Part shown: positions 11,826 to 22,914 of the stretch, piece after piece | How positions within the stretch are numbered: the stretch's first letter is position 1 | Layout: every line of letters starts with the position of its first letter | Made by a program: the position numbers and the translations under genes | Notes under the pieces: model-generated | What the model saw: the letters and a program-made list of their open reading frames with translations, nothing else | Database searches by the model: none | Told to the model about the DNA's origin: nothing | Assembly: GCA_047967505.1 (NCBI GenBank) | Contig: CM106538.1 | Reading direction: 5' to 3' (one strand) | Source of the DNA: Dipteris shenzhenensis | Lineage: Eukaryota; Polypodiophyta; Polypodiopsida; Gleicheniales | Length of the DNA stretch: 64,000 nucleotides

Positions 11826-12290
11826 CCTTAAATCTTACACCCTAAATCTTAAATCCTAAAGTTTTCTAAATCTTAGGTTATACAATCTAAGCTCTTAAAC
11901 TTATATAACAGTTCTAATCCCTAAACCCTAAACCCTAAACCTTAAACCCTAACCCCTATAGCTTAAATTCTAAAACCTAATTTCCAAATCCTAAACCCTA
12001 GATTCTAGACTCCAAGCTCATGACCTTATATACTAAACCCTAAACCCTAAATCCTAAACCTTAAAACAATAATCATAAACCCTAAATGCTAAATCCTAAA
12101 TCCTTAACCCTAAACCATAAACCCTAAATCCTAAATCCTTAACCCTAAACCCTAAACCCTAGATCTTAAACCCTAAACCCTAAATCCTAAACCCTTAGCC
12201 CTAAACCCTAAACCCTAAAACCATAATCATAAACACAAAACCCTAAACACAATCTTAAATTCTAAGCCCTAAATCCTTAACCCATAAAAA
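11826..12290. repeat. Second interstitial telomere-like array (CCCTAAA/CCCTAAT), degenerate
   Basis: Roughly 460 bp of CCCTAAAC and CCTAAATC units with many variants (CTTAAAT, CATAAAC). It is more degenerate than the array at 4077 and has the same C-rich strand on plus. Non-telomeric sequence flanks both sides. Confidence 0.92.
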
Positions 12291-14958
12291 CATGTAAACA
12301 CTTCTTTATTAGGTTTTTTAGAAGTCTCCCATTTTCATTGTCACTTTCCATTCTTTATTGCTTTCAAATAATGTGGCATCTTAAAGAGGCACCCATAGAT
12401 GGAGGAGAATATAGTACTCAAAAGCATTAGGAGCACCGAATCAAAAACAAATCCTCGCCCCTCAAGTCACTCCCACTCCCACTTCTTCCGCTCCTCCACT
12501 TTGCTTATCCCCTCCATTTTCCTCTAATCGCCACATCCCTTAAACACACTCTACGCTCTCTGCTTTTCATTTGAGGCAAAGATTTCTAGTCCATCCAACA
12601 GTGTAAATCTTGGCCATAACCCATCTTCCCTGTAATGCCCCATGTCTTGTTAATAAATCAACATAAGATTGTATCGTAAGTGGAGATGAGACCTCTCATG
12701 CCCTTGGTATAGAGACTGGGATAAGGTGTGCTATTGACTCTCTAGGGGGGCCGTGTCGGTGAAAAATGGCATTAGGCTATGGGGATGGGGGAAGGAATTC
12801 TTTTGGGGGAGGGGGGAGAGTGGTTTGTGGGAGGGGCGCCATGCAAGTAACACATGGCCATGTAGTGTAGACCATGCACGTGGCCACGTGTCACATGCAT
12901 GGCCTCTCTCTGTAATATAAGGGCATGTCAAGAAATCCAAAGGACTTTTGCGCGACGTCTGGGTGCATCATCCATGGAGCAGTAAATTGTTCAGCCATCA
13001 TTAGTCAGAGCATTGCACCATCATCATCTTGGTGTTTGGAGGTTTCGCTACATGAAGGTGAAGGTGCACATTATGAAGCTGAAAAGGATGGCCAGAGCTC
13101 GTGGAGAGTTGTGTGCCATGGTGGATGAGAGATAAAGGTAATTTAAGAACATCGAGTTAATCACAAATGACACATGTTAATGAAGTATGTTCTAAGGATA
13201 GTTAGAATGACCAATGACAAATGACGCATGCTAATAGAATATTTTAACTAAGGCACAGTTAAAAGAATTTTTTAAAGAAATGGGACCTTTATATTTAACC
13301 GATAATGTAGAGTTAAGACTCAATCATGACATTGCCATTTGTCAAGCTAATCTGCAGCTTATATGTATGTTTAACAAGCATCCATAATAGGGGAGGGAGG
13401 GTTCCAAACTCCTTTCCAAATATCCACCACTTTTTATTCAACTTAGTATCACACCTTGGGAGAGACAAGCAAGGTTAGCAAGCAACTTGAATAATGGAAG
13501 AAAGCCCTACACAGCTGGTTAGAGTTGCGTGCTCACCCAACAGTTGAAGTTTTGACATAGCTAATAAGCACCCTCCCCAAGCCAAGCACTTCATTGGAGA
13601 AAGAGTGTTACTTGGTGACATCACATTGCAGCATTGTGATAGCAAAGAGAATGTTGCAGTATAGAGTAATCCATCACTACAAAGCCAAATGGTTCAAATA
13701 AATTAGTAGGTGTCAAGTAGGTAAGGAGTGATGAACATTGGAGGGTAACCTTGGGGTGTCCACCTACACGACACACCACTACATGACTCTCACTCTGACA
13801 TGCACATCTTTTGGCAAAGTTCAAGTTCAGGCAAGGAAGGAAATTGGATGTCTGGCAAAAGGGAATGGGATATCTGGCGGAAGGTAATCGCATGCTTGAT
13901 AGATGCAAATGGTCTACATAGGCAGGCAAGGGTCAGTAGGAAGGGGATATCCAATAGAAAATGAAGAACGCTACATCTCAGATTTCAATTTGATTATGTG
14001 CCTACAACTCTGATAAGGTCCAACAAACTGTATGTTGTGATGTTCCCAAGATCTCTCCAACTCTTACACACTCAACTCAAATAGATGATCACAGATGTGC
14101 AAAACTAACACTTAGAAATATAAGTGGAGAGAGAGAGAGAGAGAGTATATTCATCCACCGGATGGTGGGCAAAAAATGGCTCCAAAGGAGCAATACAAAA
14201 CTCAACTTAGTGCTGGAGAAAACCAATGGACTCTCTTTCACAAACTAAACCAGCTCTGAGTGCTAAACATAGCCTTGGAGAAGGGCTTTTAGTTTATGCA
14301 CTTGATGCTAGAATGACTGAAGGAGTGGGCCTTTTATAGGCACTGCCAAGGCCCCTTGAGTTGACCGACTAGTAGGGTTGGTACCCTGTTCGACCAGGTG
14401 GGACCTAGAAAATCAACCAGGGCGGTGGCCCTAGTTGGGGCCGACTTGGCCTGCCATAGACCCCTATTTAAGGGTGCCCTGGGCAGCCAGTCTGAACAGT
14501 TGCAAATGCCTCCAAGTGAGGCCTAAGGCCCCTATTTTCCTACTGTGGTAGACAGCGACCAGCCCATGTGTTGGTCGCCTCTTTCTGCCTCTGTTTCTGG
14601 CCTAAGTCACTCTCTCCCAGCCCCCCTACCTCTCACTGCCCCTGGTCCCCTTAAATCAGGGGCTCACAGGTGGGCATAGTGAGTTTCTAACAGCTTCTTC
14701 CCCCAAGCTTGTTCGTGTTGCCTTCTCTACCAAGCTATGAGCTGATGTTGGTGTTGAATGTGCATTGGCGTTGAGTGTGCATTGAGTTTTTTTTGCAAGG
14801 GCAAGAAACCGGAGTTGAGGAGCTCTCCAAACTATGCGTTGGCATTGTGGAGCTGCCTAGGTGCATCTAATCCCTATGCAATCTTTCATTAACAGACGTG
14901 CTGACACTAGTGAACATCACTAATGGTAGAAGAGAAAGGCATTAAACCCAAGGAAAGG
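12291..14958. other. Long stretch without a supportable gene
   Basis: No domain can be read on either strand. The sequence from about 12632 begins TGTAATGCCCCATGTC and has a TATA-like element 'gtaatataaggg' near 12911, which would suit an LTR or promoter, but I find no second copy. A roughly 60-bp diverged repeat ('caaatgacacatgttaatg' / 'caaatgacgcatgctaata') lies at 13160-13240. A short (GA)n tract is at 14131-14149. Open frames at 12731-12940 (minus), 12925-13128 (plus) and 13621-13929 (minus) have no motif or coding context. Confidence 0.5.
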
Positions 14959-14970
14959 GCTCTGATACAA
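14959..14970 (-). other. Primer-binding-site-like motif (minus strand)
   Basis: GCTCTGATACAA is the reverse complement of TTGTATCAGAGC, one base from the tRNA-Met primer site TGGTATCAGAGC used by the copia elements here. It could mark a decayed minus-strand LTR element whose leader runs toward lower coordinates, but no LTR boundary or gag was found. Confidence 0.3.
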
Positions 14971-14999
14971 ATGCAATGAAGGGGGCAGGTTCAGATTTT

Positions 15000-15204
15000 G
15001 TGAAGGGCCAAAGATGGCAAAAAAGAGAAAGAGGATAGGGGAGAGGAGGAGAAGAGAGAGAGATAAGAGGGAAAGGGATAGAGGGAGAAAGAAAGAAAGT
15101 TTATTAAAGTCTTCGGAAGACCGATGGGTCTATGAGACTATGAAAATCCTGATACAACGAGCTGTGGTAGTGGAGCTACTAAATGAGCATCCATACCAAT
15201 GCAA
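15000..15204. repeat. GA-rich stretch with no gene
   Basis: Purine-rich sequence (about 15010-15100, units such as GAGAGG and GAAAGAAAG) followed by about 100 bp of unrecognised sequence up to the first copia C1 codons. The open frame across it is compositional. Confidence 0.6.
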
Positions 15205-15965
15205 AATGCATGAAGGCATTTGGCATGGCTGAGTGCAAGACAGTTGGCACCCCTATGGAGGTTGATGTGAAGCTCTCAAACGAGGATTCATCACCATTGG
15301 TGGATGAAGTGAAGTACAGAAGGCTTGTGGGCAGCTTGATTTACTTGTGCAACACGTGACAGGACATCAGCTTTGCGACTGGTGTACTAAGCAGGTTTTC
15401 CAATAAGACCCGAGAGAACCATTGGAGGGCAAGGATGCGGGTGCTGAAATACATCAAAGACACACTTGATTATGGCATCACCTATACCAAGGGCAAAATC
15501 TTATTCTGTGACTCGGATCGGGCAGGAGACGTGGACAACAGGAGATCAGTGACAGGTTACTGTTTCTCACTTGGATCTGGAGCTATGTCATGGGTCAGCA
15601 AGAAGCAACCCACAATTGCTCTTTCTTCTATCAAGGCTGAGCACAAATCAGCATGCTTTGCTTCTTACAAGGCAGTATGGTTGAGGAGAATTTTAGGGGA
15701 CATGGGTGCAGTATAGAACAAGCCAACACAATTATCATGTGACAATCAGAGTTGCATGGCGATTACAAAGAACCCTGTGTTCCACACTTGCACAAAACAC
15801 ATTGAGATTCAATATCACTTTGTACGTGAGCTCATCATGGATGGAGAGGTCGACTTGATATACTGTCCAACTACATAGAATGTTGCAGACATCTTCACGA
15901 AGGCTCTTGGAAGAGACTTGCTAGAGAGGCATCTTCATCGACTTGGCATTAGGCCGAAAAAGTAA
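15205..15965 (+). pseudogene. Copia C1 RT C-terminus and RNase H
   Basis: Reading resumes at FGMAECKTVGTPMEV (near 15215), the conserved block after RT, then VKYRRLVGSLIYLCNT, a stop, and RNase H with CDSDRAGDVDNRRSVTGYCF, ALSSIKAEHKSA (the usual STEAEY is changed), CDNQSCMAITKNP and ADIFTKALGRDLLERH, ending at a TAA at 15963. Gag, protease, integrase and most of RT are missing upstream. The close relative C3 (61626-62235) keeps the intact S-T-E-A-E-Y. Stops at about 15357, 15715 and 15878 make it a pseudogene. Confidence 0.88.
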
Positions 15966-15995
15966 GTTCACTTGCAAGTGGACATTGAGGGGGGG

Positions 15996-16715
15996 TGTTA
16001 GATATCAATGCTCCACTCTCATGTAACTACGTAGGAACCAACTCTACTTGTAAGCCCCCCATATGAGGAGAAGGCATTTGAGTAGCTCGGTTATCCGGTA
16101 GGTCTTGGTTTGGACACCAGATGGGGGCCATGTGTGGCGTGATGGCTGGACAGCTTCAGATAGAGTTGGCACACTACCAACTAGGCTACATGCAAGTGCG
16201 GGAAGGCATCCCATGACTGACCGCACTAAGGATAGATGAAGCATTTCTTGAGGCAGCCCACTCTCGGGTTACGGGGCCCATTTGGAGCCCTAGATGATCC
16301 CGAATGGCTCTGGGCCGAACGGCAATCGTAGGTTCAGTTGCTCTATTTTACGCCACAATTCTATCATGTGGTCGGTGGCCTATTTCAAGAACGCCGGCCA
16401 TTTTGGGCAGACTGGGTCAGTCACCCAATTGGGTCTAACCGACTACAACTGGTGGCTATATAAGAGCAAGCCCGTGAAGCCCATTTCATCACTGGCTATA
16501 GCAAGCTTGATTCCTTAGCATCAAGCCTCCGTCCTCTACTGTTTCCATCACACCATCGAAGCTTCTCTCGTAGGAGCACATGGTTGGTGGGAGGCAGCAC
16601 CATCTATTGTATCAGTTTTACAGTAACCAAATTTTTGATTCTCCATACTATCTGTTTTCTCTCTTACATATGAGATCCTGTTATCTGTTGAGCACAGACG
16701 TTGTATTGTTTTCTC
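15996..16715 (+). repeat. 3' LTR of copia C1 (last few bases missing)
   Basis: Follows a GAGGGGGGG polypurine tract and starts TGTTAGATATCAATGC. It aligns with the 745-bp LTR of C2 and the 731-bp LTR of C3. Its right end stops at TTGTTTTCT, lacking the terminal TACA, and abuts the gypsy remnant. Confidence 0.9.
16457..16463 (+). promoter_or_regulatory. LTR TATA box (copia C1)
   Basis: TATATAA followed by GAGCAAGC is conserved at the same LTR position in all three C copies, as expected for the retrotransposon's Pol II promoter. Confidence 0.6.
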
Positions 16716-16789
16716 TTTAGTTAACCCATATGGAAAACTCTTTAATTATGATCAAATAAATGGTCAATTGTACTTTGACTTAGGATATT

Positions 16790-19312
16790 TACATTGTGGT
16801 GACATCCCCTCGACTTCTATTCAGTTGACCTCAACTGAAAAGCTTCCTTGTAAACATCTGAAAGCTGTGGATGATCGGACAACATGTCTTCACCCATCCA
16901 CTTGGCATCCAATGCTATATAATTCTTGAATTTTACAAGGTACCTGTAAAATTCCTTGTTCTGAGGGCCTTTGCGTACAGTATGATACATGATCTACTCT
17001 GGTTGAAGGACCTCCTCCAGCTCATCCACTTTTGGTGGATCCTTTGATATTGGCCCTATAGGCTCTGGCCCCTGAAATTTCTTTAGAAGGCTCACATGGA
17101 ATATGATTGTGAATCCTCAAATGCTCTGGCAATTCTAACTGGTATGCAACCTCATTTATTCTTTCTGTAGCCCTGAAAGGGCCATAGTACTTGGGACACT
17201 TTCTATTTGCCTTTAAACTTGTGGAGCTTAGCTTTCTCGAACTTTAAAAGTACCCAATCCCATTCTTTGAGATGTAACTATCTCCTATGCTTATTTGCAA
17301 CTCTTTTATGCTTTTCTTGAGACGTTTCAATTGTTGTCCGGACTTGGCTATAAGCTATTTGGAGGCCTCTCACAAACTGATCAGTTGCAAATATCTTGTC
17401 TTACATTCTTAGGATAGGTGGTAGAATCACCTTCCCATGGATGACCTCAAAGGGGCCTTTCCTTGTAGAGCTGTGTACCGTATTATTGTAAGCAAACTCT
17501 ACCAATGTTAGGTACTTTTCCCAGTCTAAACCTTGGTCACCCACATAGCACTTCAGCACATCCAATGTTGTAAAATTTGCTACTTCACTTTAACCATCTG
17601 TCTGGGGATGGAAAGAAGAAGAAAATTTTAGATTCATCCCCATATTATCAAATAAAGCTCTCCAGAATAGACTGATCATTTTGGGATCTCAATCACTGAC
17701 AATGGACTTAGGCATACCATGGTGCTTAAAGATCTGTGTCATGAAAATCTTAGCCATATGATCTGCCTTTATGGTTTTTCAAACCAGAATAAAATGAGCT
17801 TGCTTGCTGAATCTATCAATGATAGTCCAAATCCTAACTTTGATCTTGGCAAATAAAAAATGAAGTCTATTGTAATACTTTCCCACGGTGCCTGAGGCAC
17901 GGAAAGAGGCATAAGTAGGCCAGGTGCCTTCCGTCTATCATACTTCACTTTTTGACATGTAAGGCATTTAGTAACACACTAATGTATATCTTTCTATATC
18001 CCTAGCCAAAAGAAATACCTCTCTAGCGCTAGAGTTGTTGCTATAATTCCTCTATGTCCAGCATAGGGAGGTGCATGGCATTCTTCCAAAATCTTTTTCC
18101 TCATCTCCTTGGTAATGCATAGGCAGTCATCTTTCATTAAATACCCATCTTTCAGGGAATAGTGACTGGTGGATTGCCCCTCTTGCATTTGCTGTAAAAT
18201 CTCACCAAAATCTGCATCATTAGCATATTGCTCCCTCATGCCTTCCAAGTCCTGACGATAAGCAATGGTCACATTGTTGACCTGGGGTCTTTGGGACAAG
18301 GCATCTGCCACTATGTTCCAAATTTGAGTATGGACAATCTAAAAATGATACATTGGTAGCATATTTGCCCATTTCATATAAATCTCAAAGAGTTTTGTCT
18401 GAGTTAGAAAATATCTTAGACTTTGGTGATTTGTTTTAACAGTAAAATATGCACCCAAAAGATAATGCTTCCATGTATTCGCAGCATGAACTACAGCCAA
18501 CAATTCTTTTTCATAGATTCCCATATATCTTTAAGCATCACGCAATCTTTGGCTTTCATACGCTACTATGTGTCCATTTCGATGTAATGCAGCCCCAACA
18601 CACTCTCCACAAGCATTGCAATCAACATCAAAAGGTTGATAAAGATCTGGGACCACAAGAATAGGCTCTGTAGTCAACTTCTCCTTGAGTGTATTGAATG
18701 CTTTCTTCTGTGACATTCCCCATGTGAAGGCTGCATTTTTCTTAGTAAGGTCATGTAGTGGAGCTACGATATCAGCAAAATGCTTAATGAATCTCTTGTA
18801 ATAGGAGAAAAGTCCCAAAAAACTACAGACTTCATGCATAATTTTCAGCTGTGGCCATTCTTGGATGGTTCCGATCTTTGCAAGATCCATTTGTATCCCA
18901 TTCTTGGATATTATGTGCCCCAGATAATGGATCTCTTCCAAAAAGAATTTACTTTTCTTGTTATTGGCAAAAAGCTGATAATCTTGAAGTTCTTGAAACA
19001 CCAAAGCAAGATGTTCCTAGTGCTCTTCTTCTATCTTTGAAAAAACTAGAATATCATCAAAGAAAGTACTCCTGAAGTGCCTATACTTTCAGAAGATGTG
19101 ATCCATCATTCTATTGAATGTGGTTGGAGCATTTGTCAACCCAAAAGGGATCACTAAGTATTCATACAACCCAAATGTAGTGCAAAAAGCTGTCTTATGC
19201 ACATCTTGTGGCTGGAACAAAAAATCATGATATGTCAGTGTGTTAAATCCAAGGGAATGCAAATACTGAGTGCAAGATGGTGTGATCAACACATACTGGA
19301 CCATCTGGGCAG
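16790..19312 (-). pseudogene. Ty3/gypsy pol pseudogene (RT, RNase H, integrase, chromodomain-like tail)
   Basis: Minus strand, in order: partial RT with [23 protein letters not shown] (about 19190) and the FFDDILVFS active site (about 19050); LGHIISKNGI (about 18920); thumb FLGLFSYYKRFIKHF; RNase H with DVDCNACGECVGAAL, YEKELLAVV and VADALSQRP; integrase zinc region ECHAPPYAGHRG (about 18070) with CLTCQKVKYDRR; core IDFI (about 17865); and a C-terminal FHVSLLKKF then YLVKFKNY...AKWMGED (about 16900), which resembles the chromodomain tail of chromoviruses. It lacks the RT N-terminus, protease and gag. Frameshifts and stops are frequent, especially in integrase. On the right it joins the DUF7869 copy within about 10 bp. 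Confidence 0.88.
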
Positions 19313-21350
19313 AGGTGAAAGAAAAAGTGGTTCATACAATTCATGGAAATACCTACAAGCTTAAATGCCATGGAAGCACTATAAATGCAACCACAACATT
19401 AAAGCAAGTTCTCGAAGACCATGCATTACCATAGCCTCATATTCAATAAACAATGCTAGATGGACGAGTCAAATGTCAACAACATCTTCCTTTGGGAATG
19501 ACAAAGAAGGTCATCCTAGAAACTGCCAATAAAACTTTACAAGATAGAGATGAGAGCATGATTTCACGATCAACCTTGTACAAAATTTGGTGTAGAGATT
19601 TTTGCCATGTCAAGACACCATCAAAGAAAAGGATGTCAAAATGTAAGACATGTGATGAATTTAAAAATGCCATTGAACATAGTAAATGTGAGTAGTAGTG
19701 AGGAAGATATATTAAATGGCGATCAATCCATTTATTTCATGTGCAGGATGCTCGAAAGTTGTATGCTTCTTGGAGAGAGGAAGATATTTCACATGTCAAT
19801 AAATCCATGTGCATCACCATTGATTACATGGACTAGAATACAACTTTGCCATGATATAGACATATCCCACTGGCATTGGAGGGCAAATGTGGACTAAAAA
19901 CACACTTGTGTGGAGTATTAGTACATGGATACCGAATCTTTTGTGATGTATGGATTGATAGTTTGCATGACCATGATAGTAACCAGGTTGTTACATCAAT
20001 CATGAAAGCAATAAGAAAGGTTAGAGATGCTCGCAGATGTTTACCTAACACATTGCGAATACAAGCTGATAATTGTTGGAGAGAGAACAAGAATAAATAT
20101 ATATTTGCTTTATGCTCTATGCTGGTTGGTTTGAAAATATTTGAAGAAGTGGAAGTTGGCTTTCTTCTTGTCGGCCATACACATGAAGACATTGATCAAA
20201 TCTTCAGTGTTATCTCTAGTGAGTTGAATTCAATGGATGTTTTGACAATGGAGGATATGCTATTTTGAATTGGGAAAAAATTTGGAGGGTCTCACAAGGA
20301 AGAATCAGAAGTGGCTATCTTAGAGAGGATGGTAGATTGGAGAGCATTCATAGAGCCACATTTACAAACAGGAGATGATGCCATAATAGGACACACAAAT
20401 CCACACTACTTTCGGTTTCACATGCATAACAATATTCCAGCGATGCAATGGAAGCACTACTTAGTAGATGGAGATCATTTATGGAGTGAGTCATATGTTT
20501 TATTACAATGAATAATTCCATTGGAGGAAACCAGATTTGTTCTTGCAAAAAACAAATCACTTGATATAGATGAAATGAAAGGCTTGAAAGCCTTCATTAA
20601 ACATCTTCAAAGTATGATGCAAAAATATCATGAGCAATCAATTAAGAATTTGGAGACAATTAAATCAACTGAAGCACTTATCCAATCTTTAGAAAGACAA
20701 GAAAACTTAATGAGCATTGAATACTGTGAATCCTTTTGGCTAGAACAAGCTAGGTCACCAAGTTTTCCTTTGGATATAAATATGTTGTAGATATGGAGGA
20801 AATAGAGGAATGCCTTTTACCTCAAAAATATTGTGGCAGGAAGGGAGACAAACACTTACTAGAGTTTATATCATCTAATGAGATTGAAGAGGGTCTATTT
20901 GTTACAGTTTGGGCATCTGATCCAGGTTCAAAGTTGGATGACCAAGGTGGCCCAATTTGGGTTACAAAGGTTGCTAAGATAGAAAGGGATGACAAGGGAA
21001 CTCATATAACATTCACAGCTTTATGGTATGAACCAAAGCCATTGAAAAATCTCCCGAGAAGATATACAATAAAATAACTCTATGAGGGATGCTTGCAAAA
21101 GAACACGAATGGGTTCCAAATAATGAGGGATAAACAGAGGTGGAAGTCAATAGCATTATTTATTGCTGGAAATCGAGGACACGAAGTTTTACAAAGAAGC
21201 ATGGATACAATGTTGAAAAATGTATCACAATCCCTGATCCAAGTCATGTCCACATTAAACATCATTTGGCAAGACTTGACCCATCAAGCGCAAATACACT
21301 ACATGAATCTGATGACTCTGAACGAGATTCAGATGCATAAGATAATGTTT
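19312..21350 (+). pseudogene. DUF7869-type transposase-like gene, degenerate copy 2
   Basis: Plus-strand homologue of 641-2970. Visible blocks: [11 protein letters not shown] (near 19330), matching HGNTGRPK of copy 1; the Cys cluster MSKCKTCDEFK (near 19640); IDYMD-stop-NTTLP (near 19820), where copy 1 reads DGMDQNTTTLP; LKTHLCGVLVHG; ADNCWRENKNKYIFALCSMLVG (near 20065); GFLLVGHTHEDIDQIFS (near 20160); a coiled-coil-like charged stretch (20520-20760); and IWVTKVAKIERDD (near 20960). Acidic motifs two and three are intact, while the first has Gly changed to Tyr and Gln changed to a TAG stop. Only a few stops and frameshifts interrupt it, so it is better preserved than copy 1. Confidence 0.72.
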
Positions 21351-21415
21351 TGTATGCCTTTTTCCATACAAATGTGTATCTATACACCACCAATAAGATA
21401 ATGTATTGTATGCTT

Positions 21416-21537
21416 TGTTTTTCAAAAAAAGGGTGTATCTATACACCACTTATATATTAAATTCAACAAACTCTTTTTTTTCAAAAAAATGGTGTATATA
21501 TACACCACTTATATGTTGAATTCAACAAACTCTTTTC
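21416..21537. repeat. 59-bp tandem duplication containing a palindrome
   Basis: Two units (21421 and 21480) of the form TTCAAAAAAA-GGTGTATMTATACACC-ACTTATATRTTRAATTC. A partial third lies upstream (GTGTATCTATACACC near 21374). Each carries an almost perfect 16-bp palindrome. It sits just downstream of the DUF7869 copy and may be the element's subterminal repeat. Confidence 0.85.
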
Positions 21538-21540
21538 ATA

Positions 21541-22098
21541 TGGTGTCATATTTTCACTTCATAGTGTTAAAATTGAACTAGAGTTAGGAGACTACTATTA
21601 TTATTATTATTATAGTTATTGGATTAGGGCACCATGCACAAGTTTGGGAATTATAGCTTCATTGAGCCTTTTTTTTTTAAATTAGAGGTCACCACTTGAC
21701 TTTTTAGCCATATTTGTATATAAGTGACCCATTTAGTGCTCTAAAAAACCCAATTTTTGAGCTCACTAAGTGAAGTTGAGTGGAGAGGATATGCTCCAAA
21801 AAAAAGTCCAAACTAGGAGAGAAAGTCCAAAATTTTTGAATAGTGTGTTATTAGTTGTCTAATCAAAATATTTCATGGTACAATAGTCCACTAATCGAAA
21901 TCTTTCAGTCTCACATTAGTGATCTAGTTGAAATCTTTCGTCTCACATTACATGTCAAATTGAAATCTTTCATCTCAATATTATCACCATGCTAGCGTGG
22001 ATCAAAGGACACTATCTAGTCACTTAGCTAAGAAAACATTGCCCAAGTAAACTCTGGAGAAGATTAATAATTCAATAGATTACACACATATTACATAG
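21541..22098. other. No gene; short diverged repeats
   Basis: AT-rich. From about 21860 to 21985 a unit resembling 'gaaatctttc(a)gtctcacatta' recurs three or four times at intervals of about 35-40 bp. There is also a short (TTA)n near 21596. No coding sequence. Confidence 0.6.
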
Positions 22099-22843
22099 TG
22101 TTAGATATCAATGCTCCACTCTCGTGTAACTACACGGGAACCAACTAACTCTACTTGTAAGCCCCCCACATGAGGAGAAGGCATTTGAGTAGCTCAGTTA
22201 TCCGGTAGGTCCTGGTTTGGACACCAGATGGGGGCCATGTGTGGCCTGATGGCTGGACAGCTTCAGATAGAGTTGGCACACTGCCAACTAGGCTATATGC
22301 AAGTGTGGGAAGGCATCCCATGACTGACCGCACTGAGGGTAGACGGAGCATTTCCTGGGGCAGACGGAGCATTTCTTGGGGCAGCCCACTCTCGGGTTGT
22401 GGCCCCCGTTTGGAGTCCCAAATGATCTCGAATGACTGTGGGCTGCCGTAGGCTAGTTGCTCTAATCTGTGCCAGAGTTCTATCATGTGGTCGGTGACCT
22501 ATTTTGGGACTGACCTCCAGTCGGCCAGTTTGGGCAGACTGGGTCAATCTCCCAATTGAGCCTAACCGACTATGATTGGTGGCTATATAAGAGCAAGCTC
22601 GTGAAGCCCATTTCATCACTAGCTATAGCAACCATGATTTCTTAGCATCTAGCCTCTGTCCTCTACTGTTTCCAGCATGCCATCAAAGCTTCTCTCACAA
22701 CAGCACACAACTGGGAGGCAGTGCCATCTATTGTATCAGTTTTACAGTAATCAAATTTTTGATTCTCCATACTATCTGCTTTTCTCTCTTGCATACGAGA
22801 TCCTGTTATCTGTTGAGCACAGACATTGTATTGTTTTCTTACA
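22099..22843 (+). repeat. 5' LTR of copia C2 (745 bp)
   Basis: Starts TGTTAGATATCAATGC, ends TTTCTTACA, and is followed directly by a primer-binding site. A short unit (AGACGGAGCATTTC plus flank, 22336-22382) is tandemly duplicated relative to the C1 and C3 LTRs. Confidence 0.93.
22584..22590 (+). promoter_or_regulatory. LTR TATA box (copia C2)
   Basis: TATATAA then GAGCAAGC, conserved with the other C LTRs. It lies about 250 bp before the LTR end, so U3 would be most of the LTR. Confidence 0.6.
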
Positions 22844-22855
22844 TGGTATCAGAGC
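22844..22855 (+). other. Primer-binding site of copia C2
   Basis: TGGTATCAGAGC directly after the LTR terminal CA; complementary to the 3' end of plant initiator tRNA-Met. Confidence 0.9.
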
Positions 22856-22914
22856 TTGGGGCTCTAGCAAGAAGATTTGGTAGTGTGTTTTTGTTTGCGA
22901 GCAAATTGTGAGAG

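Noticed and set aside
12632-13130. Solo LTR starting TGTAATGCCCC
   Set aside because: No second copy, target duplication or convincing CA end; kept only as a note in the region description.
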